The position numbers and the translations under genes were made by a program. From contig JAWZYU010000028.1 of assembly GCA_038380435.1 (NCBI GenBank), positions 26,272,201 to 26,336,200 of the forward strand: a stretch of 64,000 nt of DNA, given 5' to 3'. Source of the DNA: Ryuthela nishihirai (Eukaryota; Arthropoda; Arachnida; Araneae; Heptathelidae). Below, piece after piece: positions 34,421-47,649 of this stretch; position 1 is the first letter of the stretch; every line of letters begins with the position of its first letter. The notes beneath the pieces were generated by a model that saw nothing but the letters and a program-made list of their open reading frames with translations, had not been told where the DNA came from and did no database searches.

Positions 34421-34817
34421 ACTATATAGTTGGGTTGTTTTACCTGTGAGCGGCACTTTTTTTGCACATCATGGGCTAAATAGCCAGGTCACAAGGACCC
34501 CGAATGCTCAGAGAAGGTTTGGGGAGGGAACAGCTGTTGGGAGACAGATGGTAACCTCCCATCAAGGCTATGTAGAGTGTTCTTTAACTTGCACATGGTA
34601 TGGATCTCTCGCACACGGGATCAAGGCTTAACGTCCCATCCGACGGACGGCGGCCTTTCCAAGCCCATCGGTGCCCCCTGCTGACCGTGAGCAGGGAATT
34701 TTGCGGAGATAAATCTCAACGCTGACCCAACTGGGACTCGAACCTGGGAAATACAGATTATGTGCCTGGCGCTCTACCGACTGAGCCACCACCACCGCCC
34801 CCAGACACTAGATAGTT
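34421..34817 (-). mobile_element. SINE A, full-length, 11-bp TSD
   Basis: The element is 34432-34806, flanked by ACTATATAGTT (34421-34431) and ACTAGATAGTT (34807-34817), one mismatch. It has small deletions in the 3' module. Confidence 0.88.
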
Positions 34818-34909
34818 CCACTTATTTTTTACTCTTTGCCTAGAGAACTGTTATCCATTCTGAAGTTATCAAAGCTTAAATCTGAGACCAAAGCTTGGTT
34901 ATTAGAAAG

Positions 34910-35446
34910 TTAACCCTTTCACGACTAAGGGAAACATTTTTCCCATTTTAAAATTGGTGATTGTCGCATTCAATTATAACCTTATCTGCATTTTTTATAC
35001 AGAATGTGAAAATAGAACGTATGCCGAACGCAATTACGTAAACGGGAACGTTTAGAAAACAAAAACAGAATTGTCAGGACGCATAATATATGTACTATGT
35101 GCAATGTCCATCTTTGCCTCACTACCAAAAGAAATTGCTTCGCCGAATATCATAATTAGCACATCATTTTGTATAGTAATTTTATTTCATGATTTTGTAT
35201 TATTTTAGTTAACATTTTGTTCTAATAAACCAATAAATAAAAGACATTGCATAATAAGCCTAACTATAATTTGTGTTACCTTTATAGTCCATTGGGAAAA
35301 ATATTTCCCATAAAATTCCAAAAAAACTACACATTGTTATGTATTTTTCTTATGATTTTTATTTATTTTACGTGTAAACAAAACTAAAATAAACAGTTAC
35401 ATACCAATATTTACTCTTAGAAACCTTATGGTCCTGAAAGGGTTAA
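34910..35446. mobile_element. piggyBac-type MITE with TTAA TSD
   Basis: The element is 34914-35442 between TTAA at 34910-34913 and 35443-35446. The ends CCCTTTCACGACTAAGG and, inverted, CCCTTTCAGGACCATAAGG match closely. TTAA targets and CCCTTT ends are piggyBac signatures. It is AT-rich and non-coding. Confidence 0.82.
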
Positions 35447-35642
35447 GAGCATCTCTATTTAAATTTAGCATTAACGATCATTTGCAGTTTGATTTATACA
35501 GTATATCAGGATTACATACGTATGAATGCCAATATGTAACCGATGTGCTGCAACTATTTGAAACCGCATATATTTAACGTTTATTGCGGATAAGCTATGT
35601 CAAGTTTCGTGGAGAATTTATTAACCTTATTTTAAATGTTAG

Positions 35643-36043
35643 TCTATTTTCTCTTGGGACAGGGGTAGCTCAGTCGGTAGCGCCCCAGCCTCGTGATCTG
35701 TAGTTCTCAGGTTCGAGTCCCAGCTGGATCAGCGTTGAGATTTATCTCCGCAAAATTCCCTGCCCACGGTCAGTAACGGACACCAATTTGCTTGGAATGG
35801 CCGCCGTCCGTCGGATGGGACGTTAAACCATGGCCCCGTATGATGGAGAGCCATATCCTGCGCACGTTAAAGAACACGCTAGATGACCTTTACGGGAGGC
35901 TACCATCTGTCTCCCAACAGTTGTTCCAGTGGGTCTCCTCCCCCAACCTTCTCTGAGCCTTCGGGGTTCATGTGACCTGCCCATTTAGCCCATGGTATGC
36001 AAACAAAAGTGCCGCTCAGAGGTAAACCAACTCTAATTTCTCT
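35643..36043 (+). mobile_element. SINE A, full-length, 12-bp TSD
   Basis: The element is 35655-36031, flanked by TCTATTTTCTCT and TCTAATTTCTCT with one mismatch. Confidence 0.9.
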
Positions 36044-36989
36044 ATTAACTGTATATGCTGTTTGTAAAGAGAATGCAGTATTTGTTCTTACAGTGAAGCT
36101 TGTAGAGCTTACCATCAATCAACTCTGTAATGCAAATAATTATTTTTATTAAACGACGATGGCTTGCCATCTTAAGTAGAAGAAATCGGCATTCAAATTT
36201 GAACTCAGTCCTATTTATTTTCACTACGCAAGATTTGAGCGTTTTCCCTTCAATTCCGTTTTGTCTGAAATCCATCAGTTTTTTCCTTTAAGTCCACAGT
36301 CTATTTCCTTAATTAAGTCACTGCCGGAAGAGGGCGCAAGTGGCCTGTGTTCCCGCTCATCCGTCGTACAGCATCCGAAAGAGGAAGAGCAGGACGATCG
36401 GCCATCCATCAAGTTTGTCTGAACAACAAGAAAGATAAATACAGGAAGTAGACTTTGCTAGTCACGTGCGAGATTCTCTTTCCTGTTCCGTCCAATGACC
36501 AGATGTCAAGGGACAAAAGCTCGATCCTTTTTTATAGCTTCTTTTCTCTTCAGGAAACGAAGGAAATTACAAACACAAAATGCGAAAGTTTTGTAGACGT
36601 TGAGTTTAGATTTCAGGATGGTGAATGGAGTTTAGAAAAGAACTAGAGGAATCACACACATCGTCTACTGCGAATATCGGATGCTAGTTTTCAAAGAATG
36701 AAGTTTTCGTTGAAACTGGAACTAATGGAGGAGTGCGAAAATGCATATTTTAATATTATATTAGTGCGTATGATGGATATATCGGAAGATTGCTGTAACC
36801 GACTATTATATTATTTATTATATATTATTATTATTGCTGTAACCGATTATATTAGTGCGTAAAACAATTCTTTGCTTTTTTTTTCTTATCTCGTTTTCAA
36901 AAAGAAGCATGTATATAGAGAGATGCGGGTTCGTTTCCCGTCGTTTAAAGCAATAACTTTTTTCACATGAGTAATCCCATAACAGAGTA
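36044..36989. other. No gene or repeat recognised
   Basis: There are short frames only. A TATTA-rich stretch lies near 36790-36860. Confidence 0.5.
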
Positions 36990-37095
36990 GTTAGTGCGCT
37001 TCACTAATGATCAAAGGGACCTGGGTTCGAACCCATTGACTACTGATCAAAGGGACCTGGGTTCGAACCATTTGATTATTGATCAAATGTATCAG
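36990..37095 (+). repeat. tRNA-like fragments at the left edge of the array
   Basis: Two tandem copies of about 35 bp contain GATCAAAGGGACCTGGGTTC, resembling the anticodon-to-B-box part of the SINE B head. They lie 80 bp before the first array unit and are unrelated to the tRNA-Arg monomer. Confidence 0.5.
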
Positions 37096-39288
37096 CGTTC
37101 ATTAAATGGCAATTTTTTCGTTGAATATTTCGGTATTCCAATAATTGATCGTGAAATTAAAGAAAAAATTTTTTTCGTCCGTGACAGAACTCGAAACTTT
37201 CTGATTCGAAACCATACGCCTCATCCTCTACGCCACGCAGACTTGAATAGCAATCTTTATTAAATTGCAGTTGTATCTTTGAATATTTCGTCATTGCAAT
37301 AACTGATTGTGATATTAAAGAAAAAAAATTCTTTTCGTCCGTGACAGGACTCTAACCTGCAATCTTCTGATTCGAAGTCAGACGCCTTATCCATTAGGCC
37401 ACACGGGTTTAAATGACAATCCTCATAAAATTGCAGTTGTGTCTTTGAACATTTCGTTATTGCAATAACTGATCGTGACATTAAAGAAAAAAATTATTTT
37501 CGTCCGTGACAGAACTCGAAATTTTCTGATTTGAAATCATACGCCTTATCCTCTACGCCACACAGACTTGAATAACAACCTTTATTAAATTGCAGTTGTA
37601 TCTTTGAACATTTCGTTATTGCAATACCTGATCCTGACATTGAAGAAAAAAATTCTTCTCGTCCGTGACAGGACCCGAACCTGCAATCATTTACTTCGAA
37701 GTCAGACGACTTATCCATTAGGCCACACGGACTTGAATAACAACCTACAATAAATTGCAGTTGTATCTTTCAACATATCGTTATTGCAATAACCAATCGT
37801 GATATTAAAAATTCTTTTCGTCCGTGACAAAACTCGAACCTGCAACCTTCTGATTCGAAGTCAGACGCTTTTATACATTAGGCCACACGGACTTGAATAA
37901 CAGTCTTCATTAAATTGCAGTTGTATCTTTGAACATTTCGTTATTGCAAAAGTGATCGTGAAATTAAAGAAAAAAATCCTTTTCGTTCGTGACAGGACTC
38001 GAACCTACAATCTTCTGATTCGAAGTCAGACGCCCTATCCATTACGCCACACGGACTTAAATAAGGTCCTTCAATAAATTGTAGTTGTATCTTTCAACAT
38101 TTCGTTATTGCAATAACTAATCGCGATATTAAAAAAATTCTTCTCGTCCATGACAGGACTCGAATCTGCAATCTTCTAATTCGAAGTCAGACGCCTTATC
38201 CATTAGACCACACGGACTTGAATAACAGCATTCATTAAATTGCATTTGTCTCTTTGAACACTTCGTTATTGCAATAACTGATCGTGATGTTAAAGAAAAA
38301 ATTTTTTTTCTCGTCCGTGACAGGACTCGAACCTGCAATCTTTTAAATTCGAAGTCAGACGCCTTGTCCATTAGGCCACACGGACTTAATTAATAGCCTT
38401 CAATAAATTGCAGTTGTATCTTTCAACATTTCGTTATTGCAATAACTAATCGTGATATTAAAAATTCTTTCCGCCCGTGACAGAACTTGAACCTGCAATC
38501 ATCTGATTCGAAGTCAGACGCCTTAACCATTAGGCCATAAGGACTTGAATAAAAAACCTTCATTAAATTGCAGTTGTATCTTTGAACATTTCGTTGTTGC
38601 AACAACTGATCGCGACATTAAAGAAAAAAATTCTTTTCGTCTGTGACATGACTCGAACTTGCAATCTTCTGATTCGAAGTCAGACGCCTTATCCATTACG
38701 CCACACGGACTTGAATAACAGCCTTCATTAAATTGCACTTGTATCTTTGAACATTTCCTTATTGCAATAACTGATCGTGACATTGAAGAAAAGAATTTTT
38801 CTCGTCCGTGACAGGACTCGAACCTGCAATCTTTTGATTCGAAGTCAGACGCCTTGTCCATTAGGCCACACGGACTTAAATAACAACCTTCAATAAATTG
38901 CAGTTGTATCTTTCAACATTTCGTTATTGCAATAATTAATCGTGATATTAAAAATTCTTTCCGCCCGTTACAGAACTCGAACCTGCAATCTTCAGATTCG
39001 AAGTCAGACGCCTTATCCATTACGCCAAAAGGACTTGAATGAAAACCTTCATTAAATTGCAGTTGTATCTTTGAACATTTCGTTATTGCACTTACTGATC
39101 GTGACATTAAAGAAAAAAAATCTTCTCGTAAGTGACAGGACTCGAACCTGCAATCTTCTGATTCGAAGTCAGACGCCTTAATCCATTAGGCCACAAGGAC
39201 TTGAATAAAAACCTTCATTAAATTGCAGTTGTATCTTTGAATATTTCGTTATTGCACTAACTGATCGTGACAGTAAAGAAATTCTTCT

Positions 39289-39362
39289 CGTCCGTGACAG
39301 GACTCGAACCCTGCAATCTTCTGATTCGCAGTCAGACGCCTTATCTATTAGGCACTACGGAC
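39289..39362 (-). pseudogene. tRNA-Arg variant with anticodon GCG
   Basis: The loop reads CTGCGAA (anticodon GCG, arginine CGC). There is an extra base next to the T stem (plus-strand ACCCTG) and the 5' acceptor strand is disturbed. It is probably a pseudogene. Confidence 0.5.
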
Positions 39363-40274
39363 TTGAATAACAACCTTCATTAAATTGCAGTTGTATCTTT
39401 GAACATTTCGTTATTGCAATAACTGATCGTGATATTAAAGAAAAAATTTTTTCTCGTCCGTTACAGGACTCGAACCTGCAATCTTTTGATTCGAAGTCAG
39501 ACGCCTTATCCATTAGGCCACACGGACTTGAATAACAGCCTTCATTAAATTGCAGTTGTATCTTTGAACATTTCGTTATTGCAATAACTGATTGTGATAT
39601 TAAAGAAAAAATTCTTCTCGTCCATGACAGGACTCGAACCTGTAATCTTCTGATTCGAAGTCAGACTCCTTATTCATTAGGCCACACGGACTTGAATAAC
39701 AGCCTTCACTAAATTGCAGTTGTATCTTTGAACATTTCGTTATTGCAATAACTGATCGTGACATTAAAGGAAAAAATTCTTCTCGTCCGTGACATGAACC
39801 TGCAATCTGTTGATTCGAAGTCAGACGTCTTATCCATTTGGTCACACGGACTTGAATAACAACCTTTATTATTTTGCAGTTGTATGTTTGAACATTTCGT
39901 TATTGCAATAACTGATCGTGACATTAAAGAAAAAATCTCTTCTCGTCCGTGACAGAACTCAAACGTGCAATCTTTCGATTCGAAGGCCTTATACATTAGG
40001 TCACACGGACTTGAATAATAACCTTTATTAAATTGAAGTTGTATCTTTGACATTTCGTTATTGCAATAACTGATCGTGACATTAAAGAAAAAAATTCTTC
40101 TCGTCCGTTATAGGACTCGAACCTGCAATCGTCTAATTCGAAGTCACGCAACTTATCCATTAGGCCACACGGACTTGAATAACAGCCTTCATTTGAATAA
40201 TAGCCTGCAGTTGCATCTTTGAATATTTCGTTATTGCAATAACTGATCGTGATATTACAGAAAAATATTCTTCT

Positions 40275-40347
40275 CGTCCGTGACAGCACTCGAACTTGCA
40301 ATCTTATGATTCACAGTCAGACGCTTTATCCATTAGGTCACACGGAC
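40275..40347 (-). pseudogene. tRNA variant with histidine-type anticodon GTG
   Basis: The loop reads CTGTGAA (anticodon GTG, codon CAC), with a mismatch at 28-42 of the anticodon stem. Sister copies are at 41905-41977 and 43044-43116. No extra 5' G as in true tRNA-His is visible, so this is an altered tRNA-Arg relic and not a tRNA-His gene. Confidence 0.6.
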
Positions 40348-40755
40348 TTGAATAGCAACCTTCATTAAATTGCATTTGTCTCTTTGAACATTTCGATATT
40401 GCAATAACTGATCGTGACATTAAAGAAAAAAATTTTTCTTTTCCGTGACATGACTGGAACCTGCTTATTCGAAGTCAGACGCCTTATCCATTAGGCCACG
40501 CGGACTTGAATAACATCTTTCATTATATTGCATTTGTCTCTTTGAACATTTCGTTATTGCAATAACTGATCGTGACATTAAAGAAAAAAATTTTTCTTTT
40601 CCGTGACATGACTCGAACCTGCTTATTCGAAGTCAGACGCCTTATACATTAGGTCACACGGACTTGAGTAACAACCTTCATTAAATTGCAGTTATATCTT
40701 TGAATATTTCGTTATTGCAATAACTGATCGTGACATTAAAGAAAAAAAATCTTCT

Positions 40756-40828
40756 CGTACGTGACAGGACTCGAACCTGCAATCTTGTGATTAGAAGTCA
40801 GACGCCTTATCCATTAGGCCACAAGGAC
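40756..40828 (-). pseudogene. tRNA-Arg variant with anticodon TCT
   Basis: The loop reads CTTCTAA, so the anticodon is TCT (AGA, arginine). The acceptor stem has two mismatches and the anticodon stem one (28-42). Other copies with the same anticodon are at 43532-43604, 46139-46211, 48394-48466 and 51619-51691. The shared changes show this lineage was amplified. The mismatches argue against normal function. Confidence 0.6.
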
Positions 40829-40920
40829 TTGAATAAAAGCCTTCATTAAATTGCAGTTGTATCTTTGAACATTTCGTTATTGCAACAACTGATCGTGACA
40901 TTAAAGAAAAAAATTCTTTT

Positions 40921-40993
40921 CGTCCGTGACAGGACTCGAACCTGCAATCTTCTGATTCGAAGTCAGACGCCTTATCCATTAGGCCACACGGAC
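40921..40993 (-). tRNA. tRNA-Arg(TCG), consensus copy
   Basis: This copy matches the array consensus at all 73 positions. Read on the minus strand it starts GTCCGTG and pairs with CACGGAC at its 3' end. The D stem is GCCT/AGGC, the anticodon stem TCTGA/TCAGA, the loop CTTCGAA (anticodon TCG, reading CGA), and the T stem GCAGG/CCTGT closes with a G-U pair. The discriminator base is G. From general knowledge it resembles animal tRNA-Arg(UCG), including the D-loop run CCTAATGGATAAGG. No intron is present and CCA is not encoded. A T-run follows in the flank. Confidence 0.9.
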
Positions 40994-42556
40994 TTGAACA
41001 ATAGCCTTCATTAAATTGCAGTTGTATCTTTGAACATTTCGTTATTGCAATAACTGATCGTGACATTAAAGAAAAAATTTTTTCTCGTCCGTTAAAGGAC
41101 TCGAACCTGCAATCATTTGATTCGAAGTCAGACGCCTTATCCATTAGGCCACACGGACTTGAATAACAGCCTTCATTAAATTGCAGTTGTATCTTTGAAC
41201 ATTTCGTTATTGCAATAACTGATCGTGATATTAAAGAAAAAATTCTTCTCGTCCGTGATAGGACTCGAACCTGCAATCTTCTGATTCGAAGTCAGACTCC
41301 TTATTCATTAGGCCAACGGACTTGAATAACAGCCTTCATTAAATTGCAGTTGTATCTTTGAACATCTCGTTATTGCAATAACTGATCGTGACATTAAAGG
41401 AAAAAATTCTTCTCGTCCGTGACATGAACCTGCAATCTGTTGATTCGAAGTCAGACGCCTTATCCATTTGGTCACACGGACTTGAATAACAACCTTTATT
41501 ATTTTGCAGTTGTATGTTTGAACATTTCGTTATTGCAATAACTGATCGTGACATTAAAGAAAAAATCTCTTCTCGTCCGTGACAGAACTCAAACGTGCAA
41601 TCTTTCGATTCGAAGGCCTTATACATTAGGTCACACGGACTTGAATAATAACCTTTATTAAATTGAAGTTGTATCTTTGACATTTCGTTATTGCAATAAC
41701 TGATCGTGACATTAAAGAAAAAAATTCTTCTCGTCCGTTACAGGACTCGAACCTGCAATCGGCTAATTCGAAGTCACGCAACTTATCCATTAGGCCACAG
41801 GGACTTGAATAACAGCCTTCATTTGAATAATAGCCTGCAGTTGCATCTTTGAAAATTTCGTTATTGCAATAACTGATCGTGATATTACAGAAAAAAATTC
41901 TTCTGGTCCGTGACAGGACTCGAACTTGCAATCTCATGATTCACAGTCAGACGCCTTATCCATTAGGTCACACGGACTTGAATAACAAACTTCATGAAAT
42001 TGCATTTGTATCTTTGAACATTTCGTTATTGCAATAACTGATCGTGACATTAAAGAAAAAAATTTTTCTTTTCCATGACATGACTCGAACCTGCTTATTC
42101 GAAGTCAGACGCCTTATCCATTAGGCCACGCGGACTTGAATAACAGCCTTCATTAAATTGCATTTGTCTCTTTGAACATTTCGTTATTGCAATAACTGAT
42201 CGTGACATTAAAGAAGAAATTTTTTCTCGTCCGTGACAGGACTCGAACCTGCAGTTTTCTGATTCGAAGTCAGACGCCTTATCCATTAGGCCACAAGGAC
42301 TTGAATAAAAACCTTCATTAAATTGCAGTTGTATCTTTGAACATTTCGTTATTGCAACAACTGATCGTGACATTAAAGAAAAAAATTCTTTTCGGCCGTG
42401 ACAGGACTCGAACCTGCAATCTTCTGATGCGAAGTCAGACGCCTTATCCATTAGGCCACACGGACTTGAATAATAGCCTTCATTAAATTGCAGTTGTATC
42501 TTTGAACGTTTCGTTATTGCAAAACTGATCGTGACATTAAAGAAAAAAATCCTTCT

Positions 42557-42629
42557 CGTCCGTGACAGGACTCGAACCTGCAATCTTCTGATTCGAAGTC
42601 AGACGCCTTATCCATTAGGCCACACGGAC
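42557..42629 (-). tRNA. tRNA-Arg(TCG), consensus copy
   Basis: It is identical to the consensus over 73 nt, with all stems paired. The neighbouring unit at 42715 differs by one base. Confidence 0.9.
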
Positions 42630-42714
42630 TTAAATAACAACCTTCAATAAATTGCAGTTGTATCTTTCAAAATTTAGTTGTTGCAATAATTAATCACGAT
42701 ATTGAAAATTCTTT

Positions 42715-42787
42715 CGTCCGTGACAGGACTCGAACTTGCAATCTTCTGATTCGAAGTCAGACGCCTTATCCATTAGGCCACACGGAC
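42715..42787 (-). tRNA. tRNA-Arg(TCG), one substitution
   Basis: A single change in the T stem (plus-strand AACTTG for AACCTG) converts a C-G pair to a mismatch or wobble. All other positions match. Confidence 0.8.
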
Positions 42788-42878
42788 TTGAATAAGAGCC
42801 TTCATTAAATTGCAGTTGTATCTTTGAACATTTCGTTATTGCAAAACTGATCGTGACATTAAAGAAAAAAATCCTTCT

Positions 42879-42951
42879 CGTCCGTGACAGGACTCGAACC
42901 TGCAATCTTCTGATTCGAAGTCAGACGCCTTATCCATTAGGCCACACAGAC
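42879..42951 (-). tRNA. tRNA-Arg(TCG), one substitution
   Basis: One acceptor-stem change (plus-strand CACAGAC) disturbs one pair. The anticodon is TCG. Confidence 0.8.
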
Positions 42952-43696
42952 TTAAATAACAACCTTCAATAAATTGCAGTTGTATCTTTCAAAATTTAGT
43001 TGTTGCAATAATTAATCGTGATATTACAGAAAAAAATTCTTCTGGTCCGTGACAGGACACGAACTTGCAATCTTATGATTCACAGTCAGACGCCTTATCC
43101 ATTAGGTCACACGGACTTGAATAACAAACTTCATTAAATTGCATTTGTCTCTTTGAACATTTCGTTATTGCAATAACTGATCGTGACATTAAAGAAAAAA
43201 ATTTTTCTTTTCCGTGACATGACTCGAACCTGCTTATTCGAAGTCAGACGCCTTATCCATTAGGTCACACAGACTTGAGTAACAAACTTCATTAAATTGC
43301 AGTTATATCTTTGAACATTTCGTTATTGCAATAACTGATCGTGACATTAAAGAAGAAATTTTTTCTCGTCCGTGACAGGACTCGAACCTGCAGTTTTCTG
43401 ATTCGAAGTCAGACGCCTTATCCATTAGGCCACACTGACTTGAATAGCAGCCTTCATTAAATTGCATTTGTCTCTTTGAACATTTCATTATTGCACTAAC
43501 TGATCGTTTCATTAAAGAAAAAAAATCTTCTCGTACGTAACAGGACTCGAACCTGCAATCTTGTGATTAGAAGTCAGACGCCTTATCCATTAGGCCACAA
43601 GGACTTAAATAAAAACCTTCATTAAATTGCAGTTGTATCTTTGAACATTTCGTTATTGCAACAACTGATCGTGACATTAAAGAAAAAAATTCTTTT

Positions 43697-43769
43697 CGTC
43701 CGTGACAGGACTCGAACCTGCAATCTTCTGATTCGAAGTCAGACGCCTTATCCATTAGGCCACACGGAC
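43697..43769 (-). tRNA. tRNA-Arg(TCG), consensus copy
   Basis: It is identical to the consensus. With the next unit (43861) it forms a pair of adjacent perfect copies, so the spacer but not the gene has diverged between them. Confidence 0.9.
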
Positions 43770-43860
43770 TTGAATAATAGCCTTCATTACATTGCAGTTG
43801 TATCTTTGAACATTTCGTTATTGCAAAACTGATCGTGACATTAAAGAAAAAAATCCTTCT

Positions 43861-43933
43861 CGTCCGTGACAGGACTCGAACCTGCAATCTTCTGATTCGA
43901 AGTCAGACGCCTTATCCATTAGGCCACACGGAC
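43861..43933 (-). tRNA. tRNA-Arg(TCG), consensus copy
   Basis: It is identical to the consensus and lies one unit from the perfect copy at 43697. Confidence 0.9.
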
Positions 43934-44829
43934 TTAAATAAAAACCTTCAATAAATTGCAGTTGTATCTTTCAAAATTTAGTTGTTGCAATAATTAATCA
44001 CGATATTAAAAATTCTTTCGTCCGTGACAGGACTCGAACTTGCAATCTTCTGATTCGAAGTCAGACGCCTTATCCATTAGGCCACACGGATTTGAATAAT
44101 AACCTTCATTAAATTGCAGTAGTATCTTTGAATATTTCGTTATTGCACTAACTGATCGTGACAGTAAAGAAATTCTTCTCGTCCATGACAGGACTCGAAC
44201 CCTGCAATCTTCTGATTCGAAGTCAGACACCTCATCCATTAGGCAATACGGACTTGAATAACAACCTTCATTAAATTGCAGTTGTATCTTTGAACATTTC
44301 GTTATTGCAATAACTGATCGTGACATTAAAGAAAATAACTCTTCTCGTCCGTGACAGAACTCAAACTTGCAATCTCTTGATTCGAAGGCGGACGCCTTAT
44401 CCATTAAGCCACACGGACTTGAATAACAGCCTTGATTAAATTGCAGTTGTATCTTTGAACATTTCGTTATTGCAATAACTGATCGTGACATTAAAGGAAA
44501 AAATTTTTCTCGTCCGTTTCATGAACCTGCAATCTGTTGATTCGAAGTCAGACGCCATATCCATTTGATCACACGGACTTGAATAACAGCCTTTATTATT
44601 TTGCATTTGTCTCTTTGAATATTTCGTTATTGCAATAACTGATCGTGACAATAAAGAAAAAAATTTTTCTTTTCCGTGACATGAACTCGAACCTGCTGAT
44701 TCGAAGTCAGACGCCTTATCCATTAGGCCACACGGACTTGAATAACAGCCTTCATTAAATTGCAGTTGTATCTTTGAACATTTCGTTATTGCAACAACTG
44801 ATCGTGACATTAAAGAAAAAAATTCTTTT

Positions 44830-44902
44830 CGTCCGTGACAGGACTCGAACCTGCAATCTTCTGATTCGAAGTCAGACGCCTTATCCATTAGGCCACACGG
44901 AC
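44830..44902 (-). tRNA. tRNA-Arg(TCG), consensus copy
   Basis: It is identical to the consensus, followed on the minus strand by a T-run of seven. Confidence 0.9.
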
Positions 44903-45158
44903 TTGAACAATAGCCTTCATTAAATTGCAGTTGTATCTTTGAACGTTTCGTTATTGCAAAACTGATCGTGACATTAAAGAAAAAAATCCTTCTCGTCCGT
45001 GACAGGACTCGAACCTGCAATCATCTGATTCGAAGTCAGACGCCTTATCCATTAGGCCACAAGGACTTGAATAAAAACCTTCATTAAATTGCAGTTGTAT
45101 CTTTGAACATTTCGTTATTGCAACAACTGATCGTGACATTAAAGAAAAAAATTCTTTT

Positions 45159-45231
45159 CGTCCGTGACAGGACTCGAACCTGCAATCTTCTGATTCGAAG
45201 TCAGACGCCTTATCCATTAGGCCACACGGAC
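45159..45231 (-). tRNA. tRNA-Arg(TCG), consensus copy
   Basis: It is identical to the consensus. Its flanks match those of the copy at 44830, which suggests a recent two-unit duplication of about 329 bp. Confidence 0.9.
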
Positions 45232-46465
45232 TTGAACAATAGCCTTCATTAAATTGCAGTTGTATCTTTGAACGTTTCGTTATTGCAAAACTGATCGTGA
45301 CATTAAAGAAAAAAAATCCTTCTCGTCCGTGACAGGACTCGAACCTGCAATCATCTGATTCGAAGTCAGACGCCTTATCCATTAGGCCACACAGACTTAA
45401 ATAACAACCTTCAATAAATTGCAGTTGTATCTTTCAAAATTTAGTTGTTGCAATAATTAATCACGATATTAAAAATTCTTTCGTCCGTGACAGGACTCGA
45501 ACTTGCAATCTTCTGATTCGAAGTCAGACGCCTTATCCATTAGGCCACACGGATTTGAATAATAACCTTCATTAAATTGCAGTTGTTACTTTGAATATTT
45601 CGTTACTGCACTAACTGATCGTGACAGTAAAGAAATTCTTCTCGTCCGTGACAGGACTCGAACCCTGCAATCTTCTGATTCGAAGTCAGACGCCTCATCC
45701 ATTAGGCAATACGGACTTGAATAACAACCTTCATTAAATTGCAGTTGTATCTTTGAACATTTCGTTATTGCAACAACTGATAGTGACATTAAAGAAAAAA
45801 ATTCTTTTCGTCCGTGACAGGACTCGAACCTACAATCTTCTGATTCGAAATCAGACGCCTTATCCATTAGGCCAGACGGACTTGAATAACATCCTTCATT
45901 AAATTGCAGTTGTATCTTTGAACATTTCGTTATTGCAATAACTGATCGTGACATTAAAGAAGAAATTTTTTCTCGTCCGTGACAGGACTCGAACCTGCAG
46001 TTTTCCGATTCGAAGTCAGACGCCTTATCCATTAGGCCACACTGACTTGAATAACAGCCTTCATTAAATTGCATTTGTCTCTTTGAACATTTCATTATTG
46101 CACTAACTGATCGTTTCATTAAAGAAAAAAAATCTTCTCGTACGTGACAGGACTCGAACCTGCAATCTTGTGATTAGAAGTCAGACGCCTTATCCATTAG
46201 GCCACACGGATTTGAATAATAACCTTCATTAAATTGCAGTTGTATCTTTGAATATTTCGTTATTGCACTAACTGATCGTGACAGTAAAGAAATTCTTCTC
46301 GTCCGTGACAGGACTCGAACCCTGCAATCTTCTGATTCGAAGTCAGACACCTCATCCATTAGGCAATACGGACTTGAATAACAACCTTCATTAAATTGCA
46401 GTTGTATCTTTGAACATCTCGTTATTGCAATAACTGATCGTGACATTAAAGGAAAAAATTCTTCT

Positions 46466-46533
46466 CGTCCGTGACATGAACCTGCAATCTGTTGATTCAA
46501 AGTCAGACGCCTTATCCATTTGGTCACACGGAC
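46466..46533 (-). pseudogene. tRNA variant with anticodon TTG and T-arm deletion
   Basis: The loop reads CTTTGAA (anticodon TTG). Five bases of the T arm are missing, so the B box is broken. A related copy is at 55682. Units with the same deletion but the TCG anticodon occur at 39784, 41414, 49848 and 53082. Confidence 0.5.
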
Positions 46534-47095
46534 TTGAATAACAACCTTTATTATTTTGCAGTTGTATCTTTGAACATTTCGTTATTGCAATAACTGATCG
46601 TGACATTAAAGAAAATAACTCTTCTCGTCCGTGACAGAACTCAAACTTGCAATCTCTGTGATTCGAAGGCGGACGCCTTATCCATTAAGCCACAAGGACT
46701 TGAATAACAGCCTTGATTAAATTGCAGTTGTATCTTTGAACATTTCGTTATTGCAATAACTGATCGTGACATTAAAGGAAAAAATTCTTCTCGTCCGTTT
46801 CATGAACCTGCTGATTCGAAGTCAGACGCCATATCCATTTGATCACACGGACTTGAATAAAACCTTTATTATTTTGCATTTGTCTCTTTGACCATTTCGT
46901 TATTGCAATAACTGATCGTGACAATAAAGAAAAAAATTTTTCTTTTCCGTGACATGAACTCGAACCTGCTGATTCGAAGTTAGACGCCTTATCCATTAGG
47001 CCACACGGACTTGAATAACAGCCTTCATTAAATTGCAGTTGTATCTTTCAAAATTTAGTTGTTACAATAATTAATCACGATGTTAAAAATTCTTT

Positions 47096-47168
47096 CGTCC
47101 GTGACAGGACTCGAACCTGCAATCTTCTGATTCGAAGTCAGACGCCTTATCCATTAGGCCACACAGAC
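47096..47168 (-). tRNA. tRNA-Arg(TCG), one substitution
   Basis: It has the same single acceptor change (CACAGAC) as the copies at 42879 and 53560. This marks descent by block duplication. Confidence 0.8.
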
Positions 47169-47576
47169 TTGAATAACATCCTTCATTAAATTGCAGTTGT
47201 ATTTTGAACATTTCGTTATTGCAATAACTGATCGTGACATTAAAGAAAAAATTTTTCTTTTCCGTGACATCACTCGAACCTGCTTATTCGAAGTCAGACG
47301 CCTTATCAATTAGGCCACACGGACTTGAATAACAGCCTTCATTAAATTGCAGTTGTATCTTTGAACATTTCGTTATTGCAATAACTGATCGTGATATTAC
47401 AGAAAAAAATAATTCTCGTTCGTGACTCGAACTTGAAATCTTCTGATTCATAGTCAGACACCTTATCCATTAGGTCACACAGACTTGAGTAACAACCTTC
47501 ATTAAATTGCAGTTATATCTTTGAACATTTCGTTATTGCAATAACTGATCGTGACATTAAAGAAAAAATTTTTTCT

Positions 47577-47649
47577 CGTCCGTGACAGGACTCGAACCTG
47601 CAATCTTCTGATTCGAAGTCAGACGCCTTATCCATTAGGCCACACGGAC
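47577..47649 (-). tRNA. tRNA-Arg(TCG), consensus copy
   Basis: It is identical to the consensus. It occupies the same higher-order position as the copies at 50796 and 54047. Confidence 0.9.

Noticed and set aside
40275..43116. Genuine tRNA-His genes from the GTG anticodon copies
   Set aside because: The body is tRNA-Arg, the anticodon stem is mismatched, and tRNA-His identity features are not visible.
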